This document shows positions 1 to 8,376 of a stretch of 64,000 nt of DNA, piece by piece. The notes under the pieces were generated by a model. The model made no database searches and was not told the origin of the DNA. It saw only the letters and a program-made list of their open reading frames with translations. Origin of the DNA: Nitzschia sp. pyKryTriq1 (Eukaryota; Bacillariophyta; Bacillariophyceae; Bacillariales; Bacillariaceae); NCBI GenBank assembly GCA_956465555.1, contig OY101123.1:1488001-1552000 (forward strand), written 5' to 3'. Every line of letters begins with the position of its first letter. Positions within the stretch are counted from its first letter, which is position 1. The position numbers were made by a program, and so were the translations under genes.

Positions 1-887
1 TCCACGTCCAAAGGCCTTCCCATTTTGCAAAAATAATACTAGTAAATATATTGCGTCTAAGAATCTCTCTGCCTGGAGGTGCGATGCCCTCTAGAGTCAA
101 CTGTGAATTGATCAACGAGCTGGGAAGATATGTAGACCAAACACGTCGATGATAATGATCCTCGCCAAAGCCGAATGCCAAAACCCAAGCGATGATGATG
201 ATGATGATGATGATCAGTCGAAAGTCGAAGACCGAAGAAACGGCGCAGCAAGCCGCAACAAGCTGAGCCGGCCCAATGACTTCGTCCGCCGTTCTTTTCT
301 TCTCGAACAGCATCTGGCGCGCCTCTTTTCGTTGGCCCATCCGGATTGGGCGACAGACAGACATATAAATGAGCGGTTGGAAGCAGAATTGATGACGTGG
401 CATTTTCTTGGATTGGCGTTTTCTCGAAAAGCTCATCCGCCAGAAGGTGGTTTGTCTTGGTCGGTCGAGATTTATCAAGTTGCGCCGATCTCTTTTTGAT
501 CTACCGGTACGCGTACCTGGTAGTAGGCTCCAAGGTACCGTAGTCTACTCTAGCTAGAGAGGGGAAGAATTAGTCCAATCCAATCCATTAGAGCATTTAC
601 TGATATCAAAACTCTCCTCTCCTCTCTTTAGTAGACGAGAGAGTAGTACACCGGCTACTGTAGAATCTCCCGACGAACAAATAATTACTTTGGTCCGCAA
701 CAACGATTCTGAATACAACCCACTAGTAGAATATAAAGATTCTCGAATGTGCCGAGAATGAGCTAATTTATTCTAACCGCAGTTGACCAAGTTTCGTCCC
801 GCGTGGACGTAGCTATTCGCATGTATCAACTTCTACTACTACTTCTTCTTCTTCTCCTTCTTCGTTTACACCAAATAATATTTTAGA
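1..887. other. Gene-poor left edge
   Basis: No gene is supported. An ATG-initiated frame of 116 codons (149-499, +) is made partly of a GAT microsatellite read as poly-Asp and has no recognisable domain. The rest holds GTAC-rich palindromic tracts (about 505-540) and CT/CTT-rich sequence just beyond the stop codon of the ribosomal protein gene at 888. Confidence 0.5.
191..214. repeat. (GAT)n microsatellite
   Basis: About eight uninterrupted GAT units. Read on the plus strand it gives poly-Asp and on the minus strand poly-His, which explains the small overlapping frames on both strands here. Confidence 0.9.
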
Positions 888-1457
888 CTACTTTTCGACA
901 GTCACTTCAATATCGTCCATACCTTCGGATTCTTCTTGAAGCGCCTGTTCCATTCTGTTGGCATTATAGTCGGATATCTTTCTTCGTTTGCGCTCTCCCA
1001 ACACTTGTTTGATGGCACCCATGCTCTTCTGGACCTTCTTCAAACGATGGGGCTGCGGAAAGATTAATTGCCGTCGTCTCGAAAGTTGCTGCTCTGTCAG
1101 CAGCATATTTCGCTCCATGTACAAAACATACCACAGCTTGTGTAAATCCTCGTAGGATTTGCGGCGCAACTCTTCGGCGCTCCAAGCTCGGCCGACGGGT
1201 TGCTTGGCTCGGGTTTCTCGATCGACAGGATCTCTAAAGGCGTCCAACAATGAGCTATTGTTGTTGGAAGAATAGGACGACAAGGACCTTCCTCCTGTCA
1301 AATGCGGCAGCGAGACCGGCGATGCCCGGAGAGGCAGAACGCCAATATTATTGTTTGCGACAGTATGGGATGAGGTGGTTTGCCATGATGTTGTTGTCAC
1401 CCGTGAGACTCCAACGACGGCTCTGGATATCCGTGAACGTGCACAAGAGCTCCACAT
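888..1457 (-). CDS. MRPL47: Mitochondrial ribosomal protein uL29m (MRPL47-like)
   Basis: A 189-residue protein of the mitochondrial large ribosomal subunit. The first ~60 residues are Ser/Arg/Thr-rich without acidic residues, as in a mitochondrial presequence. Residues ~85-120 carry the family signature: GRAWSAEELRRKS, then EDLHKLWYVLYMERNMLLTE. A basic helix follows (RRRQLIFPQPHRLKKVQKSM). This Trp-x-x-x-Glu-Leu-R-x-K-S plus LHKLWYVLLKERNML pattern is typical of the MRP-L47/uL29m family, where the protein sits near the exit tunnel. The start is the ATG at 1457, which gives the full presequence. The acidic tail (EESEGMDDIEVTVEK) is short. There are no introns. The identification rests on motif recognition; a bacterial-type plastid L29 is less likely because it is much shorter and lacks the LWYVL segment. 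Confidence 0.8.
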   Translation of the reverse strand: MWSSCARSRISRAVVGVSRVTTTSWQTTSSHTVANNNIGVLPLRASPVSLPHLTGGRSLSSYSSNNNSSLLDAFRDPVDRETRAKQPVGRAWSAEELRRKSYEDLHKLWYVLYMERNMLLTEQQLSRRRQLIFPQPHRLKKVQKSMGAIKQVLGERKRRKISDYNANRMEQALQEESEGMDDIEVTVEK

Positions 1458-2052
1458 GGTACCTTTGTGGATTGTGGAGAGCGAAGGTTGGGGGCTTCTA
1501 AGAGTAGCCTTCTGGTATGCTCTTGCGTGCTTGACGCCGTGGCTCTACTGGTTTTTGTGTGGGCGTTGGGCGTCATGGTCATGGTCGACGTCCAAAATTC
1601 GTGGTGCTACATGCAGCGCCCGTACTTGTGCCAGGTACACCAGCAGGTATGTGTGGTACAAGCAGGTATGATGTATGATACAAGCAGATACACGGTGGTT
1701 AGACTACGGCGAGTTCAAGACATCAGCAGAATACCAGCAAGCATACAGGTACCAGTACCACTACTGTACCTGGTACGCGTCTGTCGCAGAACCCGAGGAT
1801 AGCTGGTGCGGCCTGCGGCGGCCAGACGGACCCAATCGGCTGAATCATCGACGACTCACAGGACTCAACTGATTCGGCAGCAAGTTCGTGGTTCGTCTGG
1901 TCACCGCTCGTTGCCCTATTTTTACTCGTTGTTGACAATGACACAGATTTTGAAGAGCATCAGTGATGAAACGTACCAGGTAATTTGATGATTATGACCT
2001 ATTCCCAGTAATAACTCATTATATCTCCAACGACTCTTGCTTCAAAGGGAAC
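1458..2052. other. Intergenic region between divergent genes
   Basis: Lies between the starts of the divergent uL29m and calpain genes, so it should hold both promoters. It contains GTAC palindromes (about 1746-1776, with GGTACCAGTACC and GTACCTGGTAC). Small frames here overlap each other on both strands and show no domain. Confidence 0.5.
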
Positions 2053-5000
2053 ATGTCAGAGCATGACAGGAAGCATGAAGTGATAGAGCTTCTCTCCGAC
2101 GACGACGACGAGGTCGCAACGAGTACTACAGCGGAGAAGAACCCACTACTACGTATTGCAGCCGACGCAAACCTGCCACCAACAAGTAGTATTCGCGGTA
2201 CTAGCGTCACAGCGTCCAATTCCAAGAAACTCCCCCCATCCTCCAGTATTCGCAATCCATACCTCATCGATCGCGGGAACCTTCCAAATGATACCAAGGC
2301 AGTGAACGGGAAGAAACGTATACTGACGGGTGATTCTACTCCTAGTATCAACAATGAGACGAAGGAGAGACAACCGAAGAAGCGAAAGAGCCCCACAGCG
2401 CCGACTTCTACTACTGCGTCCTCCAGCGCTAATAAGCCTCGACAAGCCGGTCTGGTTCTGGAAGAAGATGTCAATGAGCGCTGTTCCACCACCACATCCG
2501 ACGATGAAGGATTTAGCAGTATCTCGGTCGATTCTTACGTGCAAGTACAGCAGTCGCTTCTGGCTCAAGGGAAACCAGCAGAACTCTTTGAAGACGAAGA
2601 CTTTCCAACCCTGCCTAGATCCATTCAAGGACCCAAAAAGGAGCACAAGAAAGTCAGGTGTCGATGCAAAGGATCCATTCCTGCCACACTAGACTACCGA
2701 AAAAGTAAAGAGAACGGTCGGCTACAACCCTATTATCGTTGTGCACAGAAACGATGCAACTATTACTCGAACGCCTTTCAAGCCGAACGCATGCACTGGT
2801 ATCGATTTGGATCCCACACGGGTCATGCGATTGTAGGACCACGTGGGTTTTCGGCCAACGATTTGTGTCAAGGCCGCGTCGGCGATTGCTGGTTCTTGAG
2901 TGCTTTGGCGGTCGTTGCCGAACGACCCGATTTGATTCTGCGACTCTTTGGTAACGGGCAATTTACGGAACTCAATGAATTTGGGATATGTCAAGTCAAT
3001 TTATTTTTGGATGGTTATTGGAAGAATGTGGTCGTGGACAATTTTTTACCATGTTTGATTGATGATCAAGGAGAAGCACAACTACGACAAGCGATTCAGG
3101 CCAGTCTTGGAGGCTTTGGTAGTGGTGGTGGTGCGGGACAAGCTCTTGGTAGCAGCGGAAACGCCACCGAGGCAAAGAAACGAATGTCCTCCAAGCACGA
3201 TGCTCGGACTGTGTCTGATCACTGTCGGCAAGTTTTGCGCGAGACTGGAGAATTTCTAGAACAGGATTTAGCCAAGAATTGTGGTGCGGTGGCTGGCTCC
3301 ACTACTCTGGCCTTGACAACCCAGCCTATCGATCGCCCTGCCACGTCCGAAGACTTGGCTTACTCGAAAGCCAAATCCAATCAACTCTGGGTCCCTCTTT
3401 TGGAGAAGGCGTACGCCAAGAGTCATGGAAGCTATCAAGCGATCAGCGGAGGTCATATTGCGGAAGCCTTTTTGGACTTGACAGGAGCACCCACCTTGGT
3501 GTACCATTTTGATTCACGCGATTTTCATCCGCGTCAGTTTTGGGCCGACTTGATGCGCTATCGAACGCAGCGACTACCAATGGGATGCGCCACTGCGCAA
3601 TCGCAAGTGGGGATTATTGGAATGCATGCGTATTCCATTCTCGATGTTGTAGAGGTCAAGAACGTGAGCTTTGAATTCTTCCAAGAAACCGGCGTGGCTC
3701 ACGGGAATGTCAGTGGCTTTACTGAATTCGATGGGACAGTCCGATTATTGCAAATTCGAAATCCACATGGCAAATCTGAATGGAAAGGTGACTTTAGTGA
3801 TTTTAGCGGTGTTTGGGAGAAGTTACTGAAGCATCAACTACATGGAGGTCAACGACTAGAAGGAGGACGACACACCCCATTCAACGAGAGCGTCGAAAAC
3901 ACAACAATTGCTGAAGAGGAAAAGGTGGCGTCCAAGTTGGAGCGAACCATGCGCAATGACGGGAAATTTTGGATCGACTACGATAGCTTCTTAATGGGCT
4001 TTACGAATGTGGACGTCGTCCTTGCTTTTCTAGGCAACCACGCCAAGAGTTTTGCTTCCAACTTTCCGCAGAAGACTTCCAATCAGCGATGCGTGCGTGC
4101 CTTTGAAGTTAGCCTGTTGGACGCACAAGAACCAGGAATCGATTCTCGTGACACCGTGGAATTGTACATTATGGGCATTCAGAAGACGCGGCGGGGTGCT
4201 GGTCATGGTCGTTTGGATCGCAAAGTCAGCTACAAAGTCTGCGATTTGGGGATTCTCGTTGGAGAATCCCACGGTGATGTAAATCGAGACGTCTTTGAGG
4301 AAAATCACAACGACGAGGACGCCAGCTATTGGCTGAACCGTACTTTCAGCTCGGTGCGAGGGCAAATGTTTGGCTTTGAACGCAACGGGCATTATCGTAT
4401 AGTTTTGGACTACAAGAACCACAAATCGTTGGTAGTCATGCCAATAAGTTTTGGACACCCGGCGGCGTCCGATAAAGAGCTCTCCTTTGTCTTGCGGTTT
4501 GTGTCTGATGCCCCACTGCTCATCAAAGAACTACCAGCTGTCCCCCGACTCGACAAATGTATTCAAAAGTACTGCCTTTCCACCTCAGAATCACTTTCCT
4601 CCAAACAAGGCATCCAGACGATTCTACTTCAAGACACCACGTTTCGGCTGGTACAAATTGACAGTCGAGGAAACGGTGGCGGAGTCGTATTCTTGTATCT
4701 TTGTGTCGACGAGGTTGTGCTCGGAAAGAGTCCACAGAAAGAGAGCGGCTTGTCGTTTTCCGTGGAAGCAAGTTGCCGAGGGATGTCATGTCGCACAGAC
4801 CAAGGACTACTGCAGCACGAAACTATTGCCAAAGGAAAAAAGTTTGAGGCAGCTTGGCGAAAGTATCAGGCAGAATTTCATGGCGAGACAAAATCGCGAC
4901 TTCTAGCAGTGCTTTATCAATCAGGACAAGACTGTGAATTCGGTGGCATCACCTGCCGGCAAGTCTCGCAATCTAGGTCTAATTCCCAGCCAAAAAAATG

Positions 5001-5640
5001 CAATACATTGGATGGATTTTTGACCGCGGAAGCTCAACAAATGGAAGCCTATACTGAGCAAGGAATTTTCAATGGTGTTGAAGGAAACGAAGCTTTTGAA
5101 TCGTCCAAGAAGATTGGCACCGTGAGACATGCAGCAAACCAATCAGGGCCTATCGACGTGGATCATAACTTTGACTTGCAACTGCAACAAGCCCTCGCCG
5201 TGTCACGTGGGGACGTGGAATTGCAACGCGCCATCGACGTATCCAAGCAGCACATTTCCGCCGATCAAGATGTCGTCGACTTGATTCCACCGGTGGCCAA
5301 AAACGATGACTTGGAACGAGCCCTTGCCGCATCCAGAGCTTTGAGTCATCGTGGACCGTCTGAAGTGGAATCGGCGGAAGACGAGGACTTGCATAGAGCC
5401 ATTCGATTATCCATGGAGGATAGAAAACCAGCTGCGATCCCAACAAAAGTACCGTCTTGTAAAGAGATTCTCGACCTCACAGGAGATCCAAGCGACAGTA
5501 CCAATGCAATCGCACTGATCAATGATGAGAAGCCACCGCCGATGGAAACATCTGAGTCCGAGGAAAACAGGGCATCCAGGATCCAGGAAAAGCGCCGTCT
5601 CTTCGCCGAAGCTGCCCTTCGTCGTTTATCAGAGAAGTGA
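2053..5640 (+). CDS. Calpain-type cysteine protease with SUMO/ubiquitin-binding motifs
   Basis: A 1195-residue intronless protein. Residues 10-20 (VIELLSDDDDE) match a SUMO-interacting motif. Residues ~200-245 form a GRF-like zinc finger (C-x-C, then ENGRLQPYYRC and a final Cys). The papain-like calpain core follows with all catalytic residues: Cys279 in QGRVGDCWFLSA, His525 in GMHAYS and Asn570 in IRNPHG. A ~70-residue Gly/Ser- and charge-rich insert splits the protease core between CLIDDQGE and LWVPLLEKAYAKSHG. After the core come ~450 residues, probably C2-like or calpain beta-sandwich domains, then four UIM-like helices at ~1038-1125 (LQQALAVSRGD, ELQRAIDVSKQ, LERALAASRAL, LHRAIRLSMED). 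A second SIM-like segment (EILDLTGD) lies near the C-terminus. The domain logic resembles CAPN15/SOL calpains (zinc finger plus calpain, ubiquitin binding), but tandem UIMs are unusual. Likely a cytosolic or nuclear protease acting on modified proteins (inference). It converges tail to tail on the next gene with a 25-bp gap. Confidence 0.88.
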   Translation: MSEHDRKHEVIELLSDDDDEVATSTTAEKNPLLRIAADANLPPTSSIRGTSVTASNSKKLPPSSSIRNPYLIDRGNLPNDTKAVNGKKRILTGDSTPSINNETKERQPKKRKSPTAPTSTTASSSANKPRQAGLVLEEDVNERCSTTTSDDEGFSSISVDSYVQVQQSLLAQGKPAELFEDEDFPTLPRSIQGPKKEHKKVRCRCKGSIPATLDYRKSKENGRLQPYYRCAQKRCNYYSNAFQAERMHWYRFGSHTGHAIVGPRGFSANDLCQGRVGDCWFLSALAVVAERPDLILRLFGNGQFTELNEFGICQVNLFLDGYWKNVVVDNFLPCLIDDQGEAQLRQAIQASLGGFGSGGGAGQALGSSGNATEAKKRMSSKHDARTVSDHCRQVLRETGEFLEQDLAKNCGAVAGSTTLALTTQPIDRPATSEDLAYSKAKSNQLWVPLLEKAYAKSHGSYQAISGGHIAEAFLDLTGAPTLVYHFDSRDFHPRQFWADLMRYRTQRLPMGCATAQSQVGIIGMHAYSILDVVEVKNVSFEFFQETGVAHGNVSGFTEFDGTVRLLQIRNPHGKSEWKGDFSDFSGVWEKLLKHQLHGGQRLEGGRHTPFNESVENTTIAEEEKVASKLERTMRNDGKFWIDYDSFLMGFTNVDVVLAFLGNHAKSFASNFPQKTSNQRCVRAFEVSLLDAQEPGIDSRDTVELYIMGIQKTRRGAGHGRLDRKVSYKVCDLGILVGESHGDVNRDVFEENHNDEDASYWLNRTFSSVRGQMFGFERNGHYRIVLDYKNHKSLVVMPISFGHPAASDKELSFVLRFVSDAPLLIKELPAVPRLDKCIQKYCLSTSESLSSKQGIQTILLQDTTFRLVQIDSRGNGGGVVFLYLCVDEVVLGKSPQKESGLSFSVEASCRGMSCRTDQGLLQHETIAKGKKFEAAWRKYQAEFHGETKSRLLAVLYQSGQDCEFGGITCRQVSQSRSNSQPKKCNTLDGFLTAEAQQMEAYTEQGIFNGVEGNEAFESSKKIGTVRHAANQSGPIDVDHNFDLQLQQALAVSRGDVELQRAIDVSKQHISADQDVVDLIPPVAKNDDLERALAASRALSHRGPSEVESAEDEDLHRAIRLSMEDRKPAAIPTKVPSCKEILDLTGDPSDSTNAIALINDEKPPPMETSESEENRASRIQEKRRLFAEAALRRLSEK

Positions 5641-5665
5641 TTGTCGAAGAATGGCAGCTGCGCCC

Positions 5666-6564
5666 CTAGTGCCCATGGTGATAGACCGAGAGCATGTATT
5701 CAAACCCCTTCAATCGTTCGAAACAGTCTTTGGTGTACAAGTAGAGCCGGGTACTAGCCCTTGTTTTCTGGTCATGGAATTCCTTTTCTTCAATGGGTCG
5801 AATGCCCCTCAAACCCCACGAGCAAAATACGATCCTTGTGTGAGGCAGAAGCTTCACAAGATTATCCTCGATTTCAGCGATCCCTTCGGGCAGTAGATAC
5901 AACGCTATGACGGTTGGCATTGGAAGGTTCTTGTAAGGACGCTCGGAAGGAGTGCTATGTTCAAGGCCATCGTCGCTTCGAACACGCCACTCGAATTCTT
6001 GCAACACCCGTTTCAAATCCCCATGTACAACGTGTATTCTGCTAGATGCTGATGTTGATACCATGTCATCTTGAGGTGACGACTCCTTTGCCTCTCGGTA
6101 CTCAAGGGGCAGGGATTCAATCAGTTCATTGCTTCGTTCCACCAAATCTTCTTCGATTTCCACCCCAACGCACTGGCGGCATTTTTTCTTCACTGCAGCC
6201 TCGAGCAAAACCCGTGCATCACCACACCCCAGCTATTATAATAGAATCGATACGACGACCAATGGTAAGATAACACATGTAACGCAGTGGGTTCGCTTGG
6301 AGAAAATGATCCACTCACATCGTACAAAACATCTTCTTGGTTGACGGAGGCAAAGTCCAACATGGCATGTATCAGGGGAACAGAACTACCACAGGGAGGG
6401 GCCAAGGAGTCCCCTTCTGACCACGCCAGTGCCCCTAAAGGATTCTCGTCTGTGTCATCATCATCATCACCCCGTAATGCATCCTCCGTGTTGTGGGGTC
6501 TTTTCGTGCCAGGGATTCTGGGTCCGTGGTAGTCCTTGTAGGCATGGTAATTCTTCTTTGACAT
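5666..6564 (-). CDS. Class I SAM-dependent methyltransferase
   Basis: Two exons: 6319-6564 and 5666-6232, joined across an 86-bp GT-AG intron (donor GTGAGT, acceptor TAATAG), phase 0. Splicing creates SAM-binding motif I, LYDLGCGDARVLLEAA; neither exon alone has it. The next strand gives GVEIEEDLVERSNE with the acidic residue that binds the SAM ribose, and the later VIALYLLPEGI segment is motif IV-like. The mature chain is 270 residues. The first ~45 residues are polar and Asp-rich (GDDDDDTDENP). The pattern LYDLG-GDGR, then a Leu-rich strand, then RIVFCSWGLRGI resembles the FAM173/ATPSCKMT lysine methyltransferase group, but the substrate cannot be assigned from sequence. The start is the ATG at 6564. 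Confidence 0.75.
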
Positions 6565-7097
6565 CTTAAAAACTCTTCCTCGTCTTTGTTTGGTGTTGTC
6601 TTCTCTTTCCTAAAGCGTAGATTATAGACTAGACATATTGTGCTTATTCGCGAAGAAGCAATCGCAGCAACAGCATCGTACCGGTACCTGGTATCGTAAT
6701 ATTTTGGTCGCAAGAGTCAAACATTACAGTACCGGCGCCGGTATGGTACAGTACCAGGTAGGTACCAGTACATACGCGGACGTACTCGTGTACGGTACCA
6801 GGTACTGCTGGTAGACTATTTACTCTGTAGTAGATCGGATCGCGCGATGGCAAGTGGAAGTTGCTCATTGGCTACCACCAACGTCATCGCAATAAAAACT
6901 CACGCTGTTTTCCGGCTATCATCTGCTATCTGCTGTCATCCATTTTCAGGATGACATCTTTCTTATTATCTATCTCCAGTCTCCCGCCTTCCAGCTATTA
7001 GCACGTCCTACCTACTCTCTTTTCGAGGATCCAAATTCACACACTCATAGACGAAGGCAGCTTGCACCCTCTCGTCGAAATATCATCAGGAAACAGC
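6565..7097. other. Intergenic region with palindrome cluster
   Basis: Lies between the divergent methyltransferase and DUF1995 genes. A dense GTAC palindrome cluster lies at 6678-6807. The stretch 6880-7060 is CT-rich and unremarkable, and is probably the promoter and 5' UTR of the downstream gene. Confidence 0.5.
6678..6807. repeat. GTAC-rich palindromic cluster
   Basis: Contains GTACCGGTAC, TACCGGCGCCGGTA and several GGTACC/CCAGGTACC units in ~130 bp, so it could fold into several short hairpins. It is one of many such clusters confined to intergenic DNA in this window. Confidence 0.8.
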
Positions 7098-8171
7098 ATG
7101 TCGATGACCATCCTCCGAAGAGGCTTCAGAGTGTTTTGCTTGTTCTTTCTACAGCAACAATGGATTTCAACCCATGGCTTTCATACTTTCGAAATGAGTC
7201 AACGAGCAGTGTCACGTACATGGCTGTCGAGATCTTCCACCACACACCAGCTTTCCATGATTTCTTTTGGCGATAGAAGCAGCAAAACAGAAGAGCTTCC
7301 CCGCGACGTCAAGGATGCAGTATCCAGATGCCGTGCCGCAACCCAAGAAGCTCTGAAAAATCGCATTTCCCGAATGGATGTGGAGTTTCCAGTCGGAACT
7401 AAATTTGGCGTGGAAAAGGTCCCCAAAACCAAAAGGACTACGGAGGGTGGTCCCACGCGAGATATGTTGGATCAATCGGATCGGGAATTGGCCCGCTTGT
7501 TTGTGGAAATGTTTCAACCCGTCGGGGGCGAAAATATCGTAGTGGCCTTTACAGAGCAAGATCTCGCGGATATGGCCAAGAAAAAGTGGAATGGAGACCC
7601 TGGAGCCTCGTCGCGAATCCTTGTCATGAATCGGCGGAAAGGCGGTGCCAAGAAAAAGAAAATAAACAAACCCAAGGGGTTTGCCGCCAAGATGGCAGCC
7701 GAGATTGACGATGGCCCCGAAACGACGAACAGTGGACCCTTTGAATTGCCGAAAAATACCGAAGTTGCTTTATTTGTAGCTCCAGGGCCTAAGGAGCTGG
7801 TTGTTATTGAAAAAATATGCAATGACGCTGGGATGGGCACTCTGGTTGTTCTGTTAAACGCTCGATTGTCCAAGATCGATAACTTTGGAACGGATGCCGC
7901 CGAAAAGCTCTTTAGAGAAGACTTTGATCCGATATTTTGCCTATCAGCAGCGTCGCAAGAAGTCGCCCCCGATTGCCTTTTGTATCGAGCATACCCCGGA
8001 GACTGGGTTTTGGCACGGAAACCAAAGGTTGGGCAACCAAAACCACTTTTGAAGCAATCCAACAAACCAACTAGCGAAGACTGCCAAAAGGCCTACGATT
8101 CTTTGGAGCTCGGTGAACTTGAAAAGGGTGTCGAAATAGCTCTCGAAAATGTCGCGGGATGGTTCCGCTGA
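7098..8171 (+). CDS. DUF1995 family protein, plastid-targeted
   Basis: A 357-residue protein. The ATG at 7098 gives MSMTILRRGFRVFCLFFLQQ, a basic and hydrophobic signal peptide, then HGFHTF; a Phe just after a predicted cleavage site is typical of diatom bipartite plastid presequences. The body matches DUF1995: RDVKDAVSRCRAATQEAL, then VEFPVGTKFG, DRELARLFVEMFQP, VALFVAPGPKELVVIEKIC, VVLLNARL, and the C-terminal CLLYRAYPGDWVLARKP. Land-plant DUF1995 members include LPA3, which helps photosystem II assembly; whether this paralog does so is unknown. A Lys-rich insert (GGAKKKKINKPKG) sits in the middle and looks lineage-specific. There are no introns. An upstream in-frame TTG is not needed. Confidence 0.8.
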   Translation: MSMTILRRGFRVFCLFFLQQQWISTHGFHTFEMSQRAVSRTWLSRSSTTHQLSMISFGDRSSKTEELPRDVKDAVSRCRAATQEALKNRISRMDVEFPVGTKFGVEKVPKTKRTTEGGPTRDMLDQSDRELARLFVEMFQPVGGENIVVAFTEQDLADMAKKKWNGDPGASSRILVMNRRKGGAKKKKINKPKGFAAKMAAEIDDGPETTNSGPFELPKNTEVALFVAPGPKELVVIEKICNDAGMGTLVVLLNARLSKIDNFGTDAAEKLFREDFDPIFCLSAASQEVAPDCLLYRAYPGDWVLARKPKVGQPKPLLKQSNKPTSEDCQKAYDSLELGELEKGVEIALENVAGWFR

Positions 8172-8376
8172 TTGTATTCATCCAAATCCTCCGTTGTACT
8201 GTAAACTCAAATCAGGCAGATGATGTCGATGAAAAGAATCTAATCTAGTATGAGGTTATGAGCAGTATATCAAGGTCACAACAGCTGACCTTGCCTCAGC
8301 AGCGAAACAGCGTGGTAAACCACACACCGCGGACAAGGTCAACAACCTTCAAGTATAGTGATATTTTGTGTGATGT

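Noticed and set aside
149-499. ATG-initiated frame of 116 codons
   Set aside because: Mostly explained by the GAT microsatellite and lacks any recognised domain.
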